19,213 nt of DNA from an uncultured Eubacteriales bacterium (GCA_900547565.1 URHI01000024.1:1-19213), one strand, 5' to 3'. Shown: positions 7,797 to 16,262, counted from the first letter of the stretch. Numbers and translations are program-made. Notes: generated by a model not told the origin, from the letters alone.

Positions 7797-9014
7797 TCAG
7801 TGGCGACGCTTGGTGGAGAGATAGTCGGATATACGGCCGACAGCCTCCTCCAGCTTGATTATATCGGGAAGGTAAACAATGCGGAAATGATCAGGTTCGC
7901 GCCAGTTGAAGCCGGTGCCGCGTGTGATGAGCACCTTTTTCTGGCGCAACAGCTCAAGCGCAAATTGCTGATCATCCTCAATATCGTAATACTTCAGATC
8001 TATGCGCGGGAAAATATAGAATGCGGCATCGGGACGAACCGCCGAAATTCCGGGAATATCGTTGAGTGCACGGTATATATATTCGCGCTGGTCGTAAATG
8101 CGTCCGCCCGGCCTGAGGTATTCGTCGCACGACTGATACCCGCCCAGCGCTGTCTGTATTATACTCTGCCCCGGCACATTGGAGCACAGCCGCATAGTGG
8201 CCAAAAGATTCAACCCCTGAATATATCCACCGGCGTGGCTTTTATCGCCCGCAAGGCACATCCACCCGCAGCGGAACCCCGCCACACGGTGTGACTTTGA
8301 CAGCCCGTTAAAGCTGACGGTAAGCAGGTCGGGAGCCAGCGATGCCAGCGCGACATGCTCCAGCCCGTCCATAACAAGCCGGTCGTATATTTCATCGGCA
8401 AACAGGATAAGTCCATATTCACGCGCAATATCAACTATTCCCTGCAAGGTCTCACGTGAATAAAGCACGCCGGTCGGATTGTTGGGATTGATAACCACAA
8501 TGCCTTTGGTGTTGGGCGTTATTTTGGCACGCATGTCATCAAGGTCGGGGTTCCAATGATTGGACTCATCGCAGATATAGTGCACAGGGGTACCACCCGC
8601 CAGCGACACTGACGCCGTCCACAGCGGGTAATCCGGTGCGGGGATAAGCACCTCATCACCTCGGTCAAGCAGGCCCTGCATGGACATTGTGATAAGCTCG
8701 CTGACACCGTTGCCCGTGTATATGTCTTCAATACCGACATTGGGTATTTTTTTCAGCTGGCAATACTGCATTATGGCCTTGCGCGCCGAGAACATGCCCT
8801 TTGAATCCGAATAGCCCTCGGACGATTTGAGGTTGTATATCATATCGACTATGACCTCGTCGGGAGCCATAAGGCCGTGCGGCGCAGGGTTGCCGATGTT
8901 CAGCTTGATTATGTTTATGCCGTTGGCCTCCATGCGGCTGGCCTCCTGCATCTCCTTGCCGCGTATGTCATAGCAGACATTTTCCAGCTTGGATGATTTA
9001 TCAAAATCTCTCAT
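7797..9014 (-). CDS. alaA: Alanine-synthesising PLP aminotransferase (AlaA type)
   Basis: This is a fold-type I PLP aminotransferase, likely moving the amino group of glutamate to pyruvate to make alanine. The 405-residue protein resembles E. coli AlaA (same length) along its whole course, as I recall that sequence. It opens with KSSKLENVCYDIRG and continues with KLNIGNPAP, PAPDYPLWTA, INPNNPTG (175-182) and FADEIYD, where D207 holds the pyridine nitrogen. The Schiff-base lysine is K240 in FNGLSKS, and R248 lies in AGFRCGW. It lies 17 bases after the cofE-like gene and 14 bases before purB. The exact amino donor and acceptor cannot be read from sequence; other glutamate transaminase activities remain possible. 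Confidence 0.88.
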   Translation of the reverse strand: MRDFDKSSKLENVCYDIRGKEMQEASRMEANGINIIKLNIGNPAPHGLMAPDEVIVDMIYNLKSSEGYSDSKGMFSARKAIMQYCQLKKIPNVGIEDIYTGNGVSELITMSMQGLLDRGDEVLIPAPDYPLWTASVSLAGGTPVHYICDESNHWNPDLDDMRAKITPNTKGIVVINPNNPTGVLYSRETLQGIVDIAREYGLILFADEIYDRLVMDGLEHVALASLAPDLLTVSFNGLSKSHRVAGFRCGWMCLAGDKSHAGGYIQGLNLLATMRLCSNVPGQSIIQTALGGYQSCDEYLRPGGRIYDQREYIYRALNDIPGISAVRPDAAFYIFPRIDLKYYDIEDDQQFALELLRQKKVLITRGTGFNWREPDHFRIVYLPDIIKLEEAVGRISDYLSTKRRH

Positions 9015-9031
9015 ATAAAAATCTCTCTTGT

Positions 9032-10231
9032 TCAGTTAGTATAGTTGTCAAAGTAGCCCTGGACAAGTACCACGGGGGTGCCCTTGTCGCCCGAGCCGCT
9101 GGTAAGATCGCACAGCGAGCCGATAAGGTCGGTCAGCTGGCGCGGCGTGGTACCCTGCGACAGCATCTGCCCCACAAGGTTGCTGTCCTTGGCACGTATG
9201 CTGGCCGAGATGGCCTCCTTCAGCGCCTCGCCGGACAGATCCTTGAAATCATTGTCGGCCAGATATTTGAGCTTCAGCTCATTAGGCGTGCCGATAAGCC
9301 CGTCTGTGAATGCCGGCGACACAACCGGGTCAGCCAGCTCCCATATCTTGCCCTTTGGGTCCTTGAACGCACCGTCGCCGTACACCATGACCTCAACGTG
9401 CTTGCCGGTGGCCTCAAGTATGCGCTTTTGAATATCGAACACCAGCTCCCGGCACTCTCTCGGGAACAGCTTGACGGTATCCTCGGTCGATTTGTTGGAG
9501 CCGAGCAAACCGTACTTCTCGTTACAGCCGCTGCCATTTACGGGGGCATTGAGAATATCGTCAAGTCCCAGCACCACCTTGGCTCCGGCTTCACGCAGTA
9601 TTCGCTTGGTGCGGGCTCGTGTGTGAATATCGCAGGTCAGTATATGATCGGCGTACGGCAGTATGGCGCGAGGCTGATTGGCAAAAATTATCTCGGCCTC
9701 GGCTCCGCTCTGGCGGATAAGGTCAGCATAATAGTCTACATAGTCAACACCGGTGAACTCGTGCTTTACAACGCCGAACAGCTCACGGTAGCGCTCCAGC
9801 GTCAGCACGTCGGAATAGGGATTCACACCGGCACTGTCAACGGCATCAAGGCTGACCAGCTCGTTACCGACCTCATCCGAGGGGTAGCTCAGCATCAGCA
9901 CTATCTTTTTTGCTCCCTTTGCAATTCCGCGCAGGCAGATTGCAAAGCGATTGCGCGACAGTATGGGAAATATCACGCCGACTGTACCGCCGCCCAGCTT
10001 GTTTCGGACATCTTCGGCTATATCGTCCACCGTGGCGTAATTGCCCTGCGCGCGCGCCACGACAGATTCAGTAATGGATATAACATCCCGGTCGGAAAGG
10101 TCGAAGCCCTCGGCCGCGGCGGCCGCGAGTACACTGTCGGTTACGATTGCGGCCAGGTCATCTCCCTGCCGGATAATCGGGCAACGAATTCCGCGGGACA
10201 CTGTCCCTACCAGTCTTTGTTTGTTTTCCAT
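9032..10231 (-). CDS. CofE-like (coenzyme F420-0:gamma-glutamyl ligase family) protein
   Basis: The N-terminal half resembles the F420-0:gamma-L-glutamyl ligase family (CofE/FbiB; Pfam F420_ligase). The features are RGIRCPII then QGDDLAA (about 22-28), SDRDVISITESVVARAQGN (about 46-64) and a later Asp/Gly-rich YGDGAFKDP (about 284-292). CofE adds glutamates to coenzyme F420 using GTP. Nothing else here concerns F420, and Clostridia of this kind are not known to make it, so the substrate is unknown and the call is by family only. At 399 residues it is longer than archaeal CofE (about 250), with an added middle and C-terminal part. The ATG at 10229-10231 is chosen because GGAGAG (10239-10244) lies 7 bases upstream; the ATG at 10244-10246 has no such site. 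It is first in the alaA-purB-purA operon. Confidence 0.75.
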   Translation of the reverse strand: MENKQRLVGTVSRGIRCPIIRQGDDLAAIVTDSVLAAAAAEGFDLSDRDVISITESVVARAQGNYATVDDIAEDVRNKLGGGTVGVIFPILSRNRFAICLRGIAKGAKKIVLMLSYPSDEVGNELVSLDAVDSAGVNPYSDVLTLERYRELFGVVKHEFTGVDYVDYYADLIRQSGAEAEIIFANQPRAILPYADHILTCDIHTRARTKRILREAGAKVVLGLDDILNAPVNGSGCNEKYGLLGSNKSTEDTVKLFPRECRELVFDIQKRILEATGKHVEVMVYGDGAFKDPKGKIWELADPVVSPAFTDGLIGTPNELKLKYLADNDFKDLSGEALKEAISASIRAKDSNLVGQMLSQGTTPRQLTDLIGSLCDLTSGSGDKGTPVVLVQGYFDNYTN

Positions 10232-10284
10232 GATGAAACTCTCCATTATTTTTATTCATTTTGAAACTTAAATCCCAATTTATA

Positions 10285-10313
10285 AGTATATCACAAAAGG
10301 CATGATATTTCAA
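10285..10313 (-). promoter_or_regulatory. Promoter of the cofE-like-alaA-purB-purA operon
   Basis: On the minus strand, -35 TTGAAA (10308-10313), a 17-base spacer and -10 TATACT (10285-10290), preceded by TGA to make an extended -10. The leader to the cofE-like ATG is about 47 bases, too short for a purine riboswitch. It is the only good promoter I found for the four genes. Confidence 0.7.
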
Positions 10314-10344
10314 TGGGTTGCGCTCAAAAAACACGCACATAAGT

Positions 10345-10375
10345 AAAAAAGCCGTGTACCATACGGGTACACAGC
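10345..10375 (-). terminator. Terminator of the small membrane protein gene
   Basis: On the minus strand GTGTACC (10366-10372) pairs with GGTACAC (10354-10360) around CGTAT. One mismatch and two more GC pairs follow, then six T (A-run 10345-10350 on the plus strand). It lies just past the stop codon at 10382 and upstream of the promoter at 10285-10313, separating the two transcripts. Confidence 0.75.
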
Positions 10376-10381
10376 TGTATT

Positions 10382-10699
10382 TTAATGTTTTTTTCGTCTG
10401 CTGACCAGCCATGCAAGGCCAATTGCCGCTGCGCACCATAGCGCATAAGCACAGAATATCAGTCCAACCACTATAAAAAGTCCCGAAAGTATCCCGCCGT
10501 CAAGAAAATAAGACACAAACATAGCAATCGCCATACCCAGAGGCACCGCGACCAAAACAAACGGCAAAAACCTGACCCACTTGATGCGTACCCGGGTACA
10601 CAGCACATACTGTACTGAAAACAATACAATAAAAGATACCGCGGCGATTATTACATAAGAGTAGTCAGTGCCGTTGAAGGTGAAAATATCGTTGAACAT
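10382..10699 (-). CDS. Small three-helix membrane protein, unknown function
   Basis: I do not recognise this 105-residue protein. It has three clear hydrophobic segments (about 15-34, 42-65 and 71-99), short basic loops (RVRIKWVR between helices 1 and 2) and a basic tail RRKKH. By the positive-inside rule the C-terminus is probably cytoplasmic. There is no catalytic or metal-binding motif. It is supported as a real gene by AAGGAGA just ahead of the ATG (10697-10699), by a terminator right after the stop, and by the absence of any competing gene. It lies 122 bases downstream of the FAD oxidoreductase gene on the same strand and may be co-transcribed with it; I could not see a convincing promoter in that gap. 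Confidence 0.75.
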   Translation of the reverse strand: MFNDIFTFNGTDYSYVIIAAVSFIVLFSVQYVLCTRVRIKWVRFLPFVLVAVPLGMAIAMFVSYFLDGGILSGLFIVVGLIFCAYALWCAAAIGLAWLVSRRKKH

Positions 10700-10821
10700 A
10701 CGTGTCTCCTTAGTTTATGTATCGCACCGGTAACGGGACGGCATTTTTTCACTATCCTGTATCCGGTCGCAAAAGGCCGGCAGAGCTTCATTGGCAAATT
10801 ACACCTGAGCAGCAAAAGTGT

Positions 10822-12033
10822 TCAAAGCTCGTCGGTGTGCAGTCTTACTCCACCCTCCCGTAAAGAACGCTGGAGTTTTCCGACCATTTCCGCGTCCTGA
10901 ACGTACATATCGTCAAAAAGTGCGGCGGCAGCACCGGCCGCCTCGCCGGTGACGGCACATGGCGGGATCACGCGCGTAATATCCCACATGCGGTCGGTAA
11001 CCGATATGTCCCGTCCCGCCGCAAGCAGGTTACGGCAACCGCGCGCAACGATACAACCGAGCGGCAGCTCGTATACCGGGCCACGCGTCCGCCAGTTGCT
11101 GATCATCCCTATGCTGTCCTCGCACCGCTCAACATCATACAAGTCAGGAGTTGCAAATCCGCAGATACGGCGGGTCATCCTGAGCTGAGGGACAACAGCC
11201 AGCGCATCCGGCAGATACGACGGGTCGGTTGCATGCTTTTTCTGCCAGTCGCCGTAGGTCGCGGCATGCGACAGCTGTACCATCTCACTGATCTCAACTC
11301 CGTCTACTCCGGTAAAGCGGCGGTCTGAGAGCAATTTAGGCTGTTTTTTGCCAGCGGCAAGCTGCTCATCGGTGATTTCGGAGCCTCCGAGCATATGGCA
11401 TTTGCGCTCCTTGGAATTAATGGAATAGTACCACCCGGCGAGCGTGTTTCCACGTGAATACAGCGCGGTCTCGGCTCCGGCAAAAGCCGCAATATCGGCG
11501 TCTCCCGTAGCGTCTACGACCGACATTTTTATTTCAATGGCGCTCCGGCCACTTTTGTTTTCGATAACAAGAGCGGTGATACGCTCATCCTCGGTCAGAA
11601 CGGCGACAACTTGCGAGCCGTAAAGTATCGTGACACCTGCGGAACGCAGCAGCTTTTCGGCTTCAAGCATGAAAAGCGGACCGTTGTACCCTGCTTTGAA
11701 GCGCGTAGCGGCTTTTTCTTCATGACTGCCTCCGTCGAGCCAAGGCGTCGGTCGCGCGCATTCGCAGCCGTGCTTTATCGAAAGACGGAGCAATTCCTCT
11801 CCGATGCCGTAGACTACCTGCCGACCCATACCGTCGCATATCGGCAGATAGTAGGTGATAAGCCCCAGCGTAGCAAGGCCGCCGAGCGAGAACTCACGCT
11901 CAATAAGGCAAACCTCGCTGCCGCGTCTCGCTGCGGCGAGTGCAGCGCTGATCCCGGCTATGCCCCCACCGCATACAGCAACACCGCAGGATAACTTAAC
12001 GGGTGTTTTCAATGTTTCCGATATAAATTTCAT
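10822..12033 (-). CDS. FAD-dependent oxidoreductase (FAD_oxidored family)
   Basis: This 403-residue flavoprotein's substrate is unknown. The N-terminal dinucleotide fold VAVCGGGIAG (GxGxxG at about 22-27) is followed by CLIE with E45 for the ribose, then SLGGLAT, the usual pattern of the FAD_oxidored family. VVDATGDADIAAFAG is the second FAD motif. Near the C-terminus, CIVARGCRNLLAAGRDIS and RVIPPCAVTGEAAG complete the FAD site. Family members are often annotated as FAD-dependent oxidoreductase or as related to CoB-CoM heterodisulfide reductase subunit A, but no iron-sulfur cysteine motif is seen here. The ATG at 12031-12033 is chosen because AAAGGA (12042-12047) lies 8 bases upstream; the ATG at 12040-12042 overlaps that site. 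No signal peptide is present, so it should be cytoplasmic. No redox partner gene is nearby. Confidence 0.85.
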   Translation of the reverse strand: MKFISETLKTPVKLSCGVAVCGGGIAGISAALAAARRGSEVCLIEREFSLGGLATLGLITYYLPICDGMGRQVVYGIGEELLRLSIKHGCECARPTPWLDGGSHEEKAATRFKAGYNGPLFMLEAEKLLRSAGVTILYGSQVVAVLTEDERITALVIENKSGRSAIEIKMSVVDATGDADIAAFAGAETALYSRGNTLAGWYYSINSKERKCHMLGGSEITDEQLAAGKKQPKLLSDRRFTGVDGVEISEMVQLSHAATYGDWQKKHATDPSYLPDALAVVPQLRMTRRICGFATPDLYDVERCEDSIGMISNWRTRGPVYELPLGCIVARGCRNLLAAGRDISVTDRMWDITRVIPPCAVTGEAAGAAAALFDDMYVQDAEMVGKLQRSLREGGVRLHTDEL

Positions 12034-12062
12034 ACTCAGCATCCTTTACTGTAAAAACTATA

Positions 12063-12090
12063 TTTATATCCAGCGTACTCTTAATTGCAG
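12063..12090 (-). promoter_or_regulatory. Possible weak promoter of the FAD oxidoreductase gene
   Basis: On the minus strand CTGCAA (12085-12090), a 16-base spacer and TATAAA (12063-12068). The -35 is one base off the TTGCAA variant and the spacer is short, so this is only a candidate. Confidence 0.3.
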
Positions 12091-12170
12091 GTCTGTTTTG
12101 CTTTGTCTGTGGAATACACGAAATATCACCGATATCGTCCAAAAATATAAGAGTTTTTGACGGACAAAGA

Positions 12171-13412
12171 TTATTTTTTAAAAACAGTTTTCATAATCGT
12201 TCCGAATTTCGGGGGAATACCGTATAGAAGCACGCCAACACGGTATATCTTTGCGGAAAGGATTCCTACACCTACGGTAGAGGCGATAAGTATAGTAACC
12301 GAGATCGCGATCTCATACCAAGCCACCGTGCTCATACAAATTCTTGTAAACATAGCCATAGGTGAAGTGAACGGAATATATGAGCAGACCCTCATCAGAA
12401 CAGTGTCAACACTTCCGCTTGACATTGAGAACATTACCACAAAGAAAGCGAAAATAAACAGGAATGTGATAGGCAATACCAATGTATTTATATCTTCGAG
12501 CTTTGACGCGGTTGAACCGATCGCGCCGTAAAGGAAAGCATAAATAAGAAAGCCGAGGATAAAGAACACCAGCATATAAACAAACAGATCGACGGGGATA
12601 TTGAACATAGATTGAATTATCACATTGTCTCCCCAAGACGATTTATTGATGTTGTAGAAGATAAGAGCCGAACCGAATACCGCCACAAGTTGCGTAAGTC
12701 CCGCTATACAAGACGCAAGCACTTTTCCGAACATCATACTTGTAGGCTTTGCGCTCGTCACCAACAGCTCCATGGCTCTTGAGCTCTTTTCAGCGGCCAC
12801 ATTTGTCGCCACCATTTGTCCGTAAAGCAAAATAACCATATACAAAGCAAAGATCATTATATATGTGTAGAAAAAGTTTTGTATCTGGTCTTTGCCAAGC
12901 GTTTCGGTATTGCTCTCGATCTGAACAGACATGATCTCTCCCGCCCGCTCAGGTGTCAGACCGTTCTGCACCATGGCATTTATTCGATAAACCTCTTGCA
13001 ATACGGTATCAGCAACCCCGGTGTTCATATCGTACATCGAAAGGTTATTCACATAATATGTATAAGAGGACGCACTGTTCATCACAAAAGCGCACTCTGC
13101 ACTGCCGGAAGTGATCATTGCTTTTATATCATCAACAGTTCCCTCTGATACAGTCACTTTATAATCCGTAAAGGCTTCCGTGAAATACGCCTTTACAAGC
13201 TCTGCAAGGTTACTATCCTCTGCATATACGAGCATTACCGAAGGATCGGTAGCATCTGCCGTTCCGTCGTCAGATTTAAAAAGTGAGATGATATTGGGAA
13301 TAAACATGGCTACGGCAATTGCCGCCACAAGAAAGACCGTGATGCCCACAAAGACTTTATTTCTCAGATAACCTTTGAGTTCAAATTTAAGTATTTTTCC
13401 AAACTGTTTCAT
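12171..13412 (-). CDS. ABC exporter permease, NatB-like (ABC-2 type)
   Basis: This is the membrane subunit of an ABC-2 type exporter, partner of the ATPase encoded just upstream. The 413-residue protein has one N-terminal helix (about 20-44), a large extracytoplasmic domain (about 45-178), then five further helices (about 179-201, 230-253, 273-297, 310-330 and 365-388). That is the layout of the NatB/ABC2_membrane_3 family. The segment AAEKSSRAMELLVTSAKP (206-223) is the usual cytoplasmic coupling region after helix 2. Substrate is unknown: NatAB exports sodium in B. subtilis, but close relatives export drugs, peptides or lipids. AAGGAGG overlaps the ATPase stop codon (TAAGGAGG), indicating tight coupling. 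Base composition is AT-richer than the flanking genes. Confidence 0.88.
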   Translation of the reverse strand: MKQFGKILKFELKGYLRNKVFVGITVFLVAAIAVAMFIPNIISLFKSDDGTADATDPSVMLVYAEDSNLAELVKAYFTEAFTDYKVTVSEGTVDDIKAMITSGSAECAFVMNSASSYTYYVNNLSMYDMNTGVADTVLQEVYRINAMVQNGLTPERAGEIMSVQIESNTETLGKDQIQNFFYTYIMIFALYMVILLYGQMVATNVAAEKSSRAMELLVTSAKPTSMMFGKVLASCIAGLTQLVAVFGSALIFYNINKSSWGDNVIIQSMFNIPVDLFVYMLVFFILGFLIYAFLYGAIGSTASKLEDINTLVLPITFLFIFAFFVVMFSMSSGSVDTVLMRVCSYIPFTSPMAMFTRICMSTVAWYEIAISVTILIASTVGVGILSAKIYRVGVLLYGIPPKFGTIMKTVFKK

Positions 13413-13424
13413 TGTTCTGCCTCC

Positions 13425-14315
13425 TTAAACCTGCGCGCCTGCATATTCTACGAAAATGTCGTTAAGAGAAGGCTCAAACACCTTTACCTCGTCAATATCA
13501 TAATTCTCAACAAGGCGTTTCATCGTTGCTTGCTTATCGTCGGGGGTGGCAAGCTGAATCAGTAGACATCCGTCCTCGCGCACGGTGCAAGCGTCTTTGA
13601 AGTCTGCCTTTATCTGTTCGGACTTTGTTGTGCTGACTACCAGGCGGTCGCGCACATAGTTTCTCTTGATGTCGTGAAGATCGCCGTGCAGCACAACCTT
13701 GCCAGCATTGATTATTGCGATACTATCACAGAATTCTTCTATGTAACTCATCTGATGGCTTGAAAACAGTACTATTTTGCCTTGCGCTATCTGTTGCTTT
13801 ACCACATCTTTGAGCAACATGGCATTTACAGGATCAAGTCCCGAAAAAGGCTCGTCAAGTATAACTATATGAGGATCGTGTGCAAGTGCTGTTACCAACT
13901 GTATTTTCTGCTGGTTGCCCTTTGAAAGCGTATCAAGGCGTTTATTGCGGTATTCACTCATACCAAGCCTGTCAAGCCAATAATCAACGGCTTTGGTTGC
14001 GTCCTTAGTATTCATCCCTTTTAGCTCTGCAAAATACACCAGCTGGTCAATGATGAGCTTTTTGGGATACAGGCCTCTTTCTTCGGGCAGGTAACCGATA
14101 CCGATATTATCGTAATCAATGGGCTTTCCGTCTACAAGCACCTCGCCGCTATCTGCGGGAAATACGTTCATCAAAATACGGATGGAGGTTGTTTTCCCCG
14201 CACCGTTCCTGCCGAGCAGGCCAAAAGCCTTGCCGCCCTCTACCGCAAAGGTTACACCTTTAAGAACTTGTTTTTCTCCAAATGATTTGTTAATGTTTTT
14301 TAATTCGAGTCTCAT
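13425..14315 (-). CDS. ABC transporter ATP-binding protein, NatA-like
   Basis: This is the ATPase subunit of the exporter. All nucleotide-binding motifs are present in its 296 residues: Walker A GRNGAGKTT (35-43, K41), signature LSKGNQQK (130-137), Walker B VILDEP (151-156, catalytic E155), D-loop SGLDP and switch histidine H187. The Q-loop region reads YLPEERGLY (75-83), with glutamate where glutamine is usual, as is common in the NatA/YhaQ-like group. Residues about 215-296 form the C-terminal extension typical of this group (DUF4162-like). The ribosome site AAGAGGT precedes the ATG. The permease follows 12 bases downstream. I saw no convincing promoter in 14316-14553, and no two-component or TetR regulator is adjacent. 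Confidence 0.92.
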   Translation of the reverse strand: MRLELKNINKSFGEKQVLKGVTFAVEGGKAFGLLGRNGAGKTTSIRILMNVFPADSGEVLVDGKPIDYDNIGIGYLPEERGLYPKKLIIDQLVYFAELKGMNTKDATKAVDYWLDRLGMSEYRNKRLDTLSKGNQQKIQLVTALAHDPHIVILDEPFSGLDPVNAMLLKDVVKQQIAQGKIVLFSSHQMSYIEEFCDSIAIINAGKVVLHGDLHDIKRNYVRDRLVVSTTKSEQIKADFKDACTVREDGCLLIQLATPDDKQATMKRLVENYDIDEVKVFEPSLNDIFVEYAGAQV

Positions 14316-14530
14316 TTTTACCTCTTGCTTTTTGTACCTTTATAAAATCAAAATGCGTGAGTATACCCAGCGTTGAAAAACGCGGTTTTACTTTCGTTTC
14401 CGAACAGTTCACATCGCTCGGAATATAACACAAGCAAAGTCAGCTTTTTGCCAACGCCAACCTCGGGCGTATTTATCGACACACAGCCTGACACATAAGC
14501 CGCCCAAATAGCATTTCAGTCACTAACAGA

Positions 14531-14562
14531 CAAAATGGGAGTAAGCCTTTGGCTTATTCCCA
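14531..14562 (-). terminator. Probable guaA terminator overlapping the stop codon
   Basis: The arms at 14537-14547 and 14551-14561 pair over 11 positions, with an A-C mismatch on the minus-strand RNA and a 3-base loop. The tail is ATTTTG. The guaA stop (14554-14556) lies inside the hairpin. The mismatch and short T-run make it moderate. Confidence 0.6.
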
Positions 14563-16083
14563 CTCTATAGTAGCCGGAGGCTTTGCTGTGATGTCATACA
14601 CCACACGGTTGATGCCGTCTACCTCGTTTGTGATACGTGATGAAATGCGCGTCAAAAGGGTATAGGGCAGGCGCGCGTATTCACAGGTCATAAAATCGTT
14701 GGTACGGACGGCACGAACGGCCAGCAGACGCTCGTAGGTTCTGAAATCGCCCATAACGCCGACACTGCGCGTATCGGTCAGCACGGCAAAATACTGGTCA
14801 ACGCGGACTCTCGACCTTCCGACCTCCTGCCGCACAATGGCATCTGCGGCGCGAAGTATGTTCAGCTTTTCCTCGGTTACTTCACCGATTATGCGGATCG
14901 CAAGTCCCGGGCCGGGAAACGGCTGACGCCACACCAGCTTTTTGGGCAGTCCGAGCAGCTCTCCGAGCCGGCGCACCTCGTCCTTGAAAAGCCCCGACAA
15001 TGGCTCCACTACGTCCTCAAAGCCCAGATCCTTTGGCAGACCGCCCACGTTATGATGGCTCTTGATAACTGCAGATTTGTTTTTGCCCGACTCAACTATA
15101 TCCGGGTAGATGGTCCCCTGCGCCAAAAACTCGGGATTGCCAAGCCGCCGTGCCTCATCCTCAAACGTGCGTGCAAACTCGGCACCGATCAGCTTACGCT
15201 TTTGCTCCGGGTCGGTAACGCCTTTAAGACGTGACAAAAAGCGCTCACGTGCATCGACATATACAAAGTTCAGATTGCGCCGTGAGAACACCTGCTTGAT
15301 CTGATCGGTCTCACCCTGACGCATAAAGCCGTGGTCTATATACACACACACCAGCTGCCCCGGCAGAGCTTCGGACAGCAAGGCCGCACAAACGGATGAA
15401 TCAACACCTCCGGAAAGGCCCAGCAAAACGCGCTTATTTCCGACCTGCTGTCTTACCGCGGCGATTCGGGTACGCAGATAATCCTCCATAGAATAGTCGC
15501 CGGCGGCGTGGCAGATATTGTACAGAAAATTGTGCAGCATATCCTTGCCGTGGACCGAATTTTCGACCTCGGGATGAAACTGCACACCGTACAGTCGCCG
15601 CTCGTTGTTCTCAAATGCGGCAACGGGACACAGCGCAGTGTGCGCCGTGACGCGGAAGCCCTCCGGCAACGCATCAACGCGGTCGGTATGACTCATAAGC
15701 ACGCGCTGATCAGATTCAAGTCCGGCGAAAAGCGCCGAATCGGTGACATCCAGCGTGGCATCAAGCGTACCGTATTCGCTTTGCAAACAGGAAATCACTC
15801 GTCCGCCGCACATGTGGCACATCAGCTGCATGCCGTAGCAGATGCCGAGTATCGGCACACCAAGGCGAAACACCTTTTCATCACATGCAGGCGAATCATC
15901 GGCATAAACGCTTTGCGGCCCACCGGTAAAGATTATTCCGATAGGCTTCATTGCGGCGAGCTGTTCTACAGGCGTGTCGTACGGCTCTATGACCGAATAA
16001 ACTCCACATTCCCGCACGCGGCGTGCGATAAGCTCTTTATACTGGCCGCCGAAGTCAAGTATTACAACAGTTTGGTTTGACAT
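14554..16083 (-). CDS. guaA: GMP synthase (glutamine-hydrolysing)
   Basis: GuaA converts XMP to GMP with ATP, using ammonia released from glutamine, in the cytoplasm. The 509-residue protein contains both halves. The class I glutamine amidotransferase domain has nucleophile C82 in GICYGMQ and H170/E172 in FHPEVEN. The ATP-pyrophosphatase domain starts with the P-loop SGGVDSS (224-230). The C-terminal dimerisation domain ends in PPATIEWE, the invariant GuaA terminus that contacts XMP. CGGAGC lies about 6 bases before the ATG. It is monocistronic, with its own promoter and terminator, and is separated from purA/purB by several unrelated genes. Confidence 0.97.
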   Translation of the reverse strand: MSNQTVVILDFGGQYKELIARRVRECGVYSVIEPYDTPVEQLAAMKPIGIIFTGGPQSVYADDSPACDEKVFRLGVPILGICYGMQLMCHMCGGRVISCLQSEYGTLDATLDVTDSALFAGLESDQRVLMSHTDRVDALPEGFRVTAHTALCPVAAFENNERRLYGVQFHPEVENSVHGKDMLHNFLYNICHAAGDYSMEDYLRTRIAAVRQQVGNKRVLLGLSGGVDSSVCAALLSEALPGQLVCVYIDHGFMRQGETDQIKQVFSRRNLNFVYVDARERFLSRLKGVTDPEQKRKLIGAEFARTFEDEARRLGNPEFLAQGTIYPDIVESGKNKSAVIKSHHNVGGLPKDLGFEDVVEPLSGLFKDEVRRLGELLGLPKKLVWRQPFPGPGLAIRIIGEVTEEKLNILRAADAIVRQEVGRSRVRVDQYFAVLTDTRSVGVMGDFRTYERLLAVRAVRTNDFMTCEYARLPYTLLTRISSRITNEVDGINRVVYDITAKPPATIEWE

Positions 16084-16116
16084 ATATGCTCCGATATAAA
16101 CAAAAATTCAATTTAA

Positions 16117-16145
16117 TATATACCACAAAATATTCTCCTTGTCAA
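16117..16145 (-). promoter_or_regulatory. Promoter of guaA
   Basis: On the minus strand a perfect -35 TTGACA (16140-16145), a 17-base spacer and -10 TATATA (16117-16122), preceded by TGG (extended -10). The expected leader is only about 25-30 bases, which leaves no room for a purine riboswitch. Confidence 0.75.
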
Positions 16146-16214
16146 TAGCTGTCGCGCATATTTTAAACTACGCGGGCATCTTACGGACATACTTCCCTCT
16201 GCACAGATCAACAC

Positions 16215-16249
16215 AAAAGCTGACACCGCCCAAAGGCAATGTCAGCTTT
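16215..16249 (-). terminator. Terminator of the metallo-beta-lactamase lipoprotein gene
   Basis: The arms AAAGCTGACA (16216-16225) and TGTCAGCTTT (16240-16249) pair perfectly. An inner GCC/GGC pairing is possible in the 14-base loop. On the minus strand the tail is TTTTGTG. It begins 14 bases after the stop codon. Confidence 0.8.
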
Positions 16250-16262
16250 GATTTTACGGATA

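Noticed and set aside
8993..10264. Long open frame (423 codons) on the plus strand opposite the cofE-like gene
   Set aside because: It is antisense to a gene with family motifs, ribosome site, promoter and operon context. Its protein has no recognisable domain; it is an artefact of codon bias on the other strand.
14370..14383. GCGTT-GAAA-AACGC hairpin upstream of the ABC genes
   Set aside because: The stem is only five base pairs, with no T-run or conserved context to support a terminator or a structured RNA.
15508..16080. 190-codon open frame opposite guaA
   Set aside because: guaA is unambiguous on the other strand, and this frame has no ribosome site or recognisable product.
16084..16262. 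Purine riboswitch upstream of guaA
   Set aside because: The promoter at 16117-16145 leaves a leader under 30 bases, and the upstream hairpin at 16216-16249 is explained as the terminator of the neighbouring gene.
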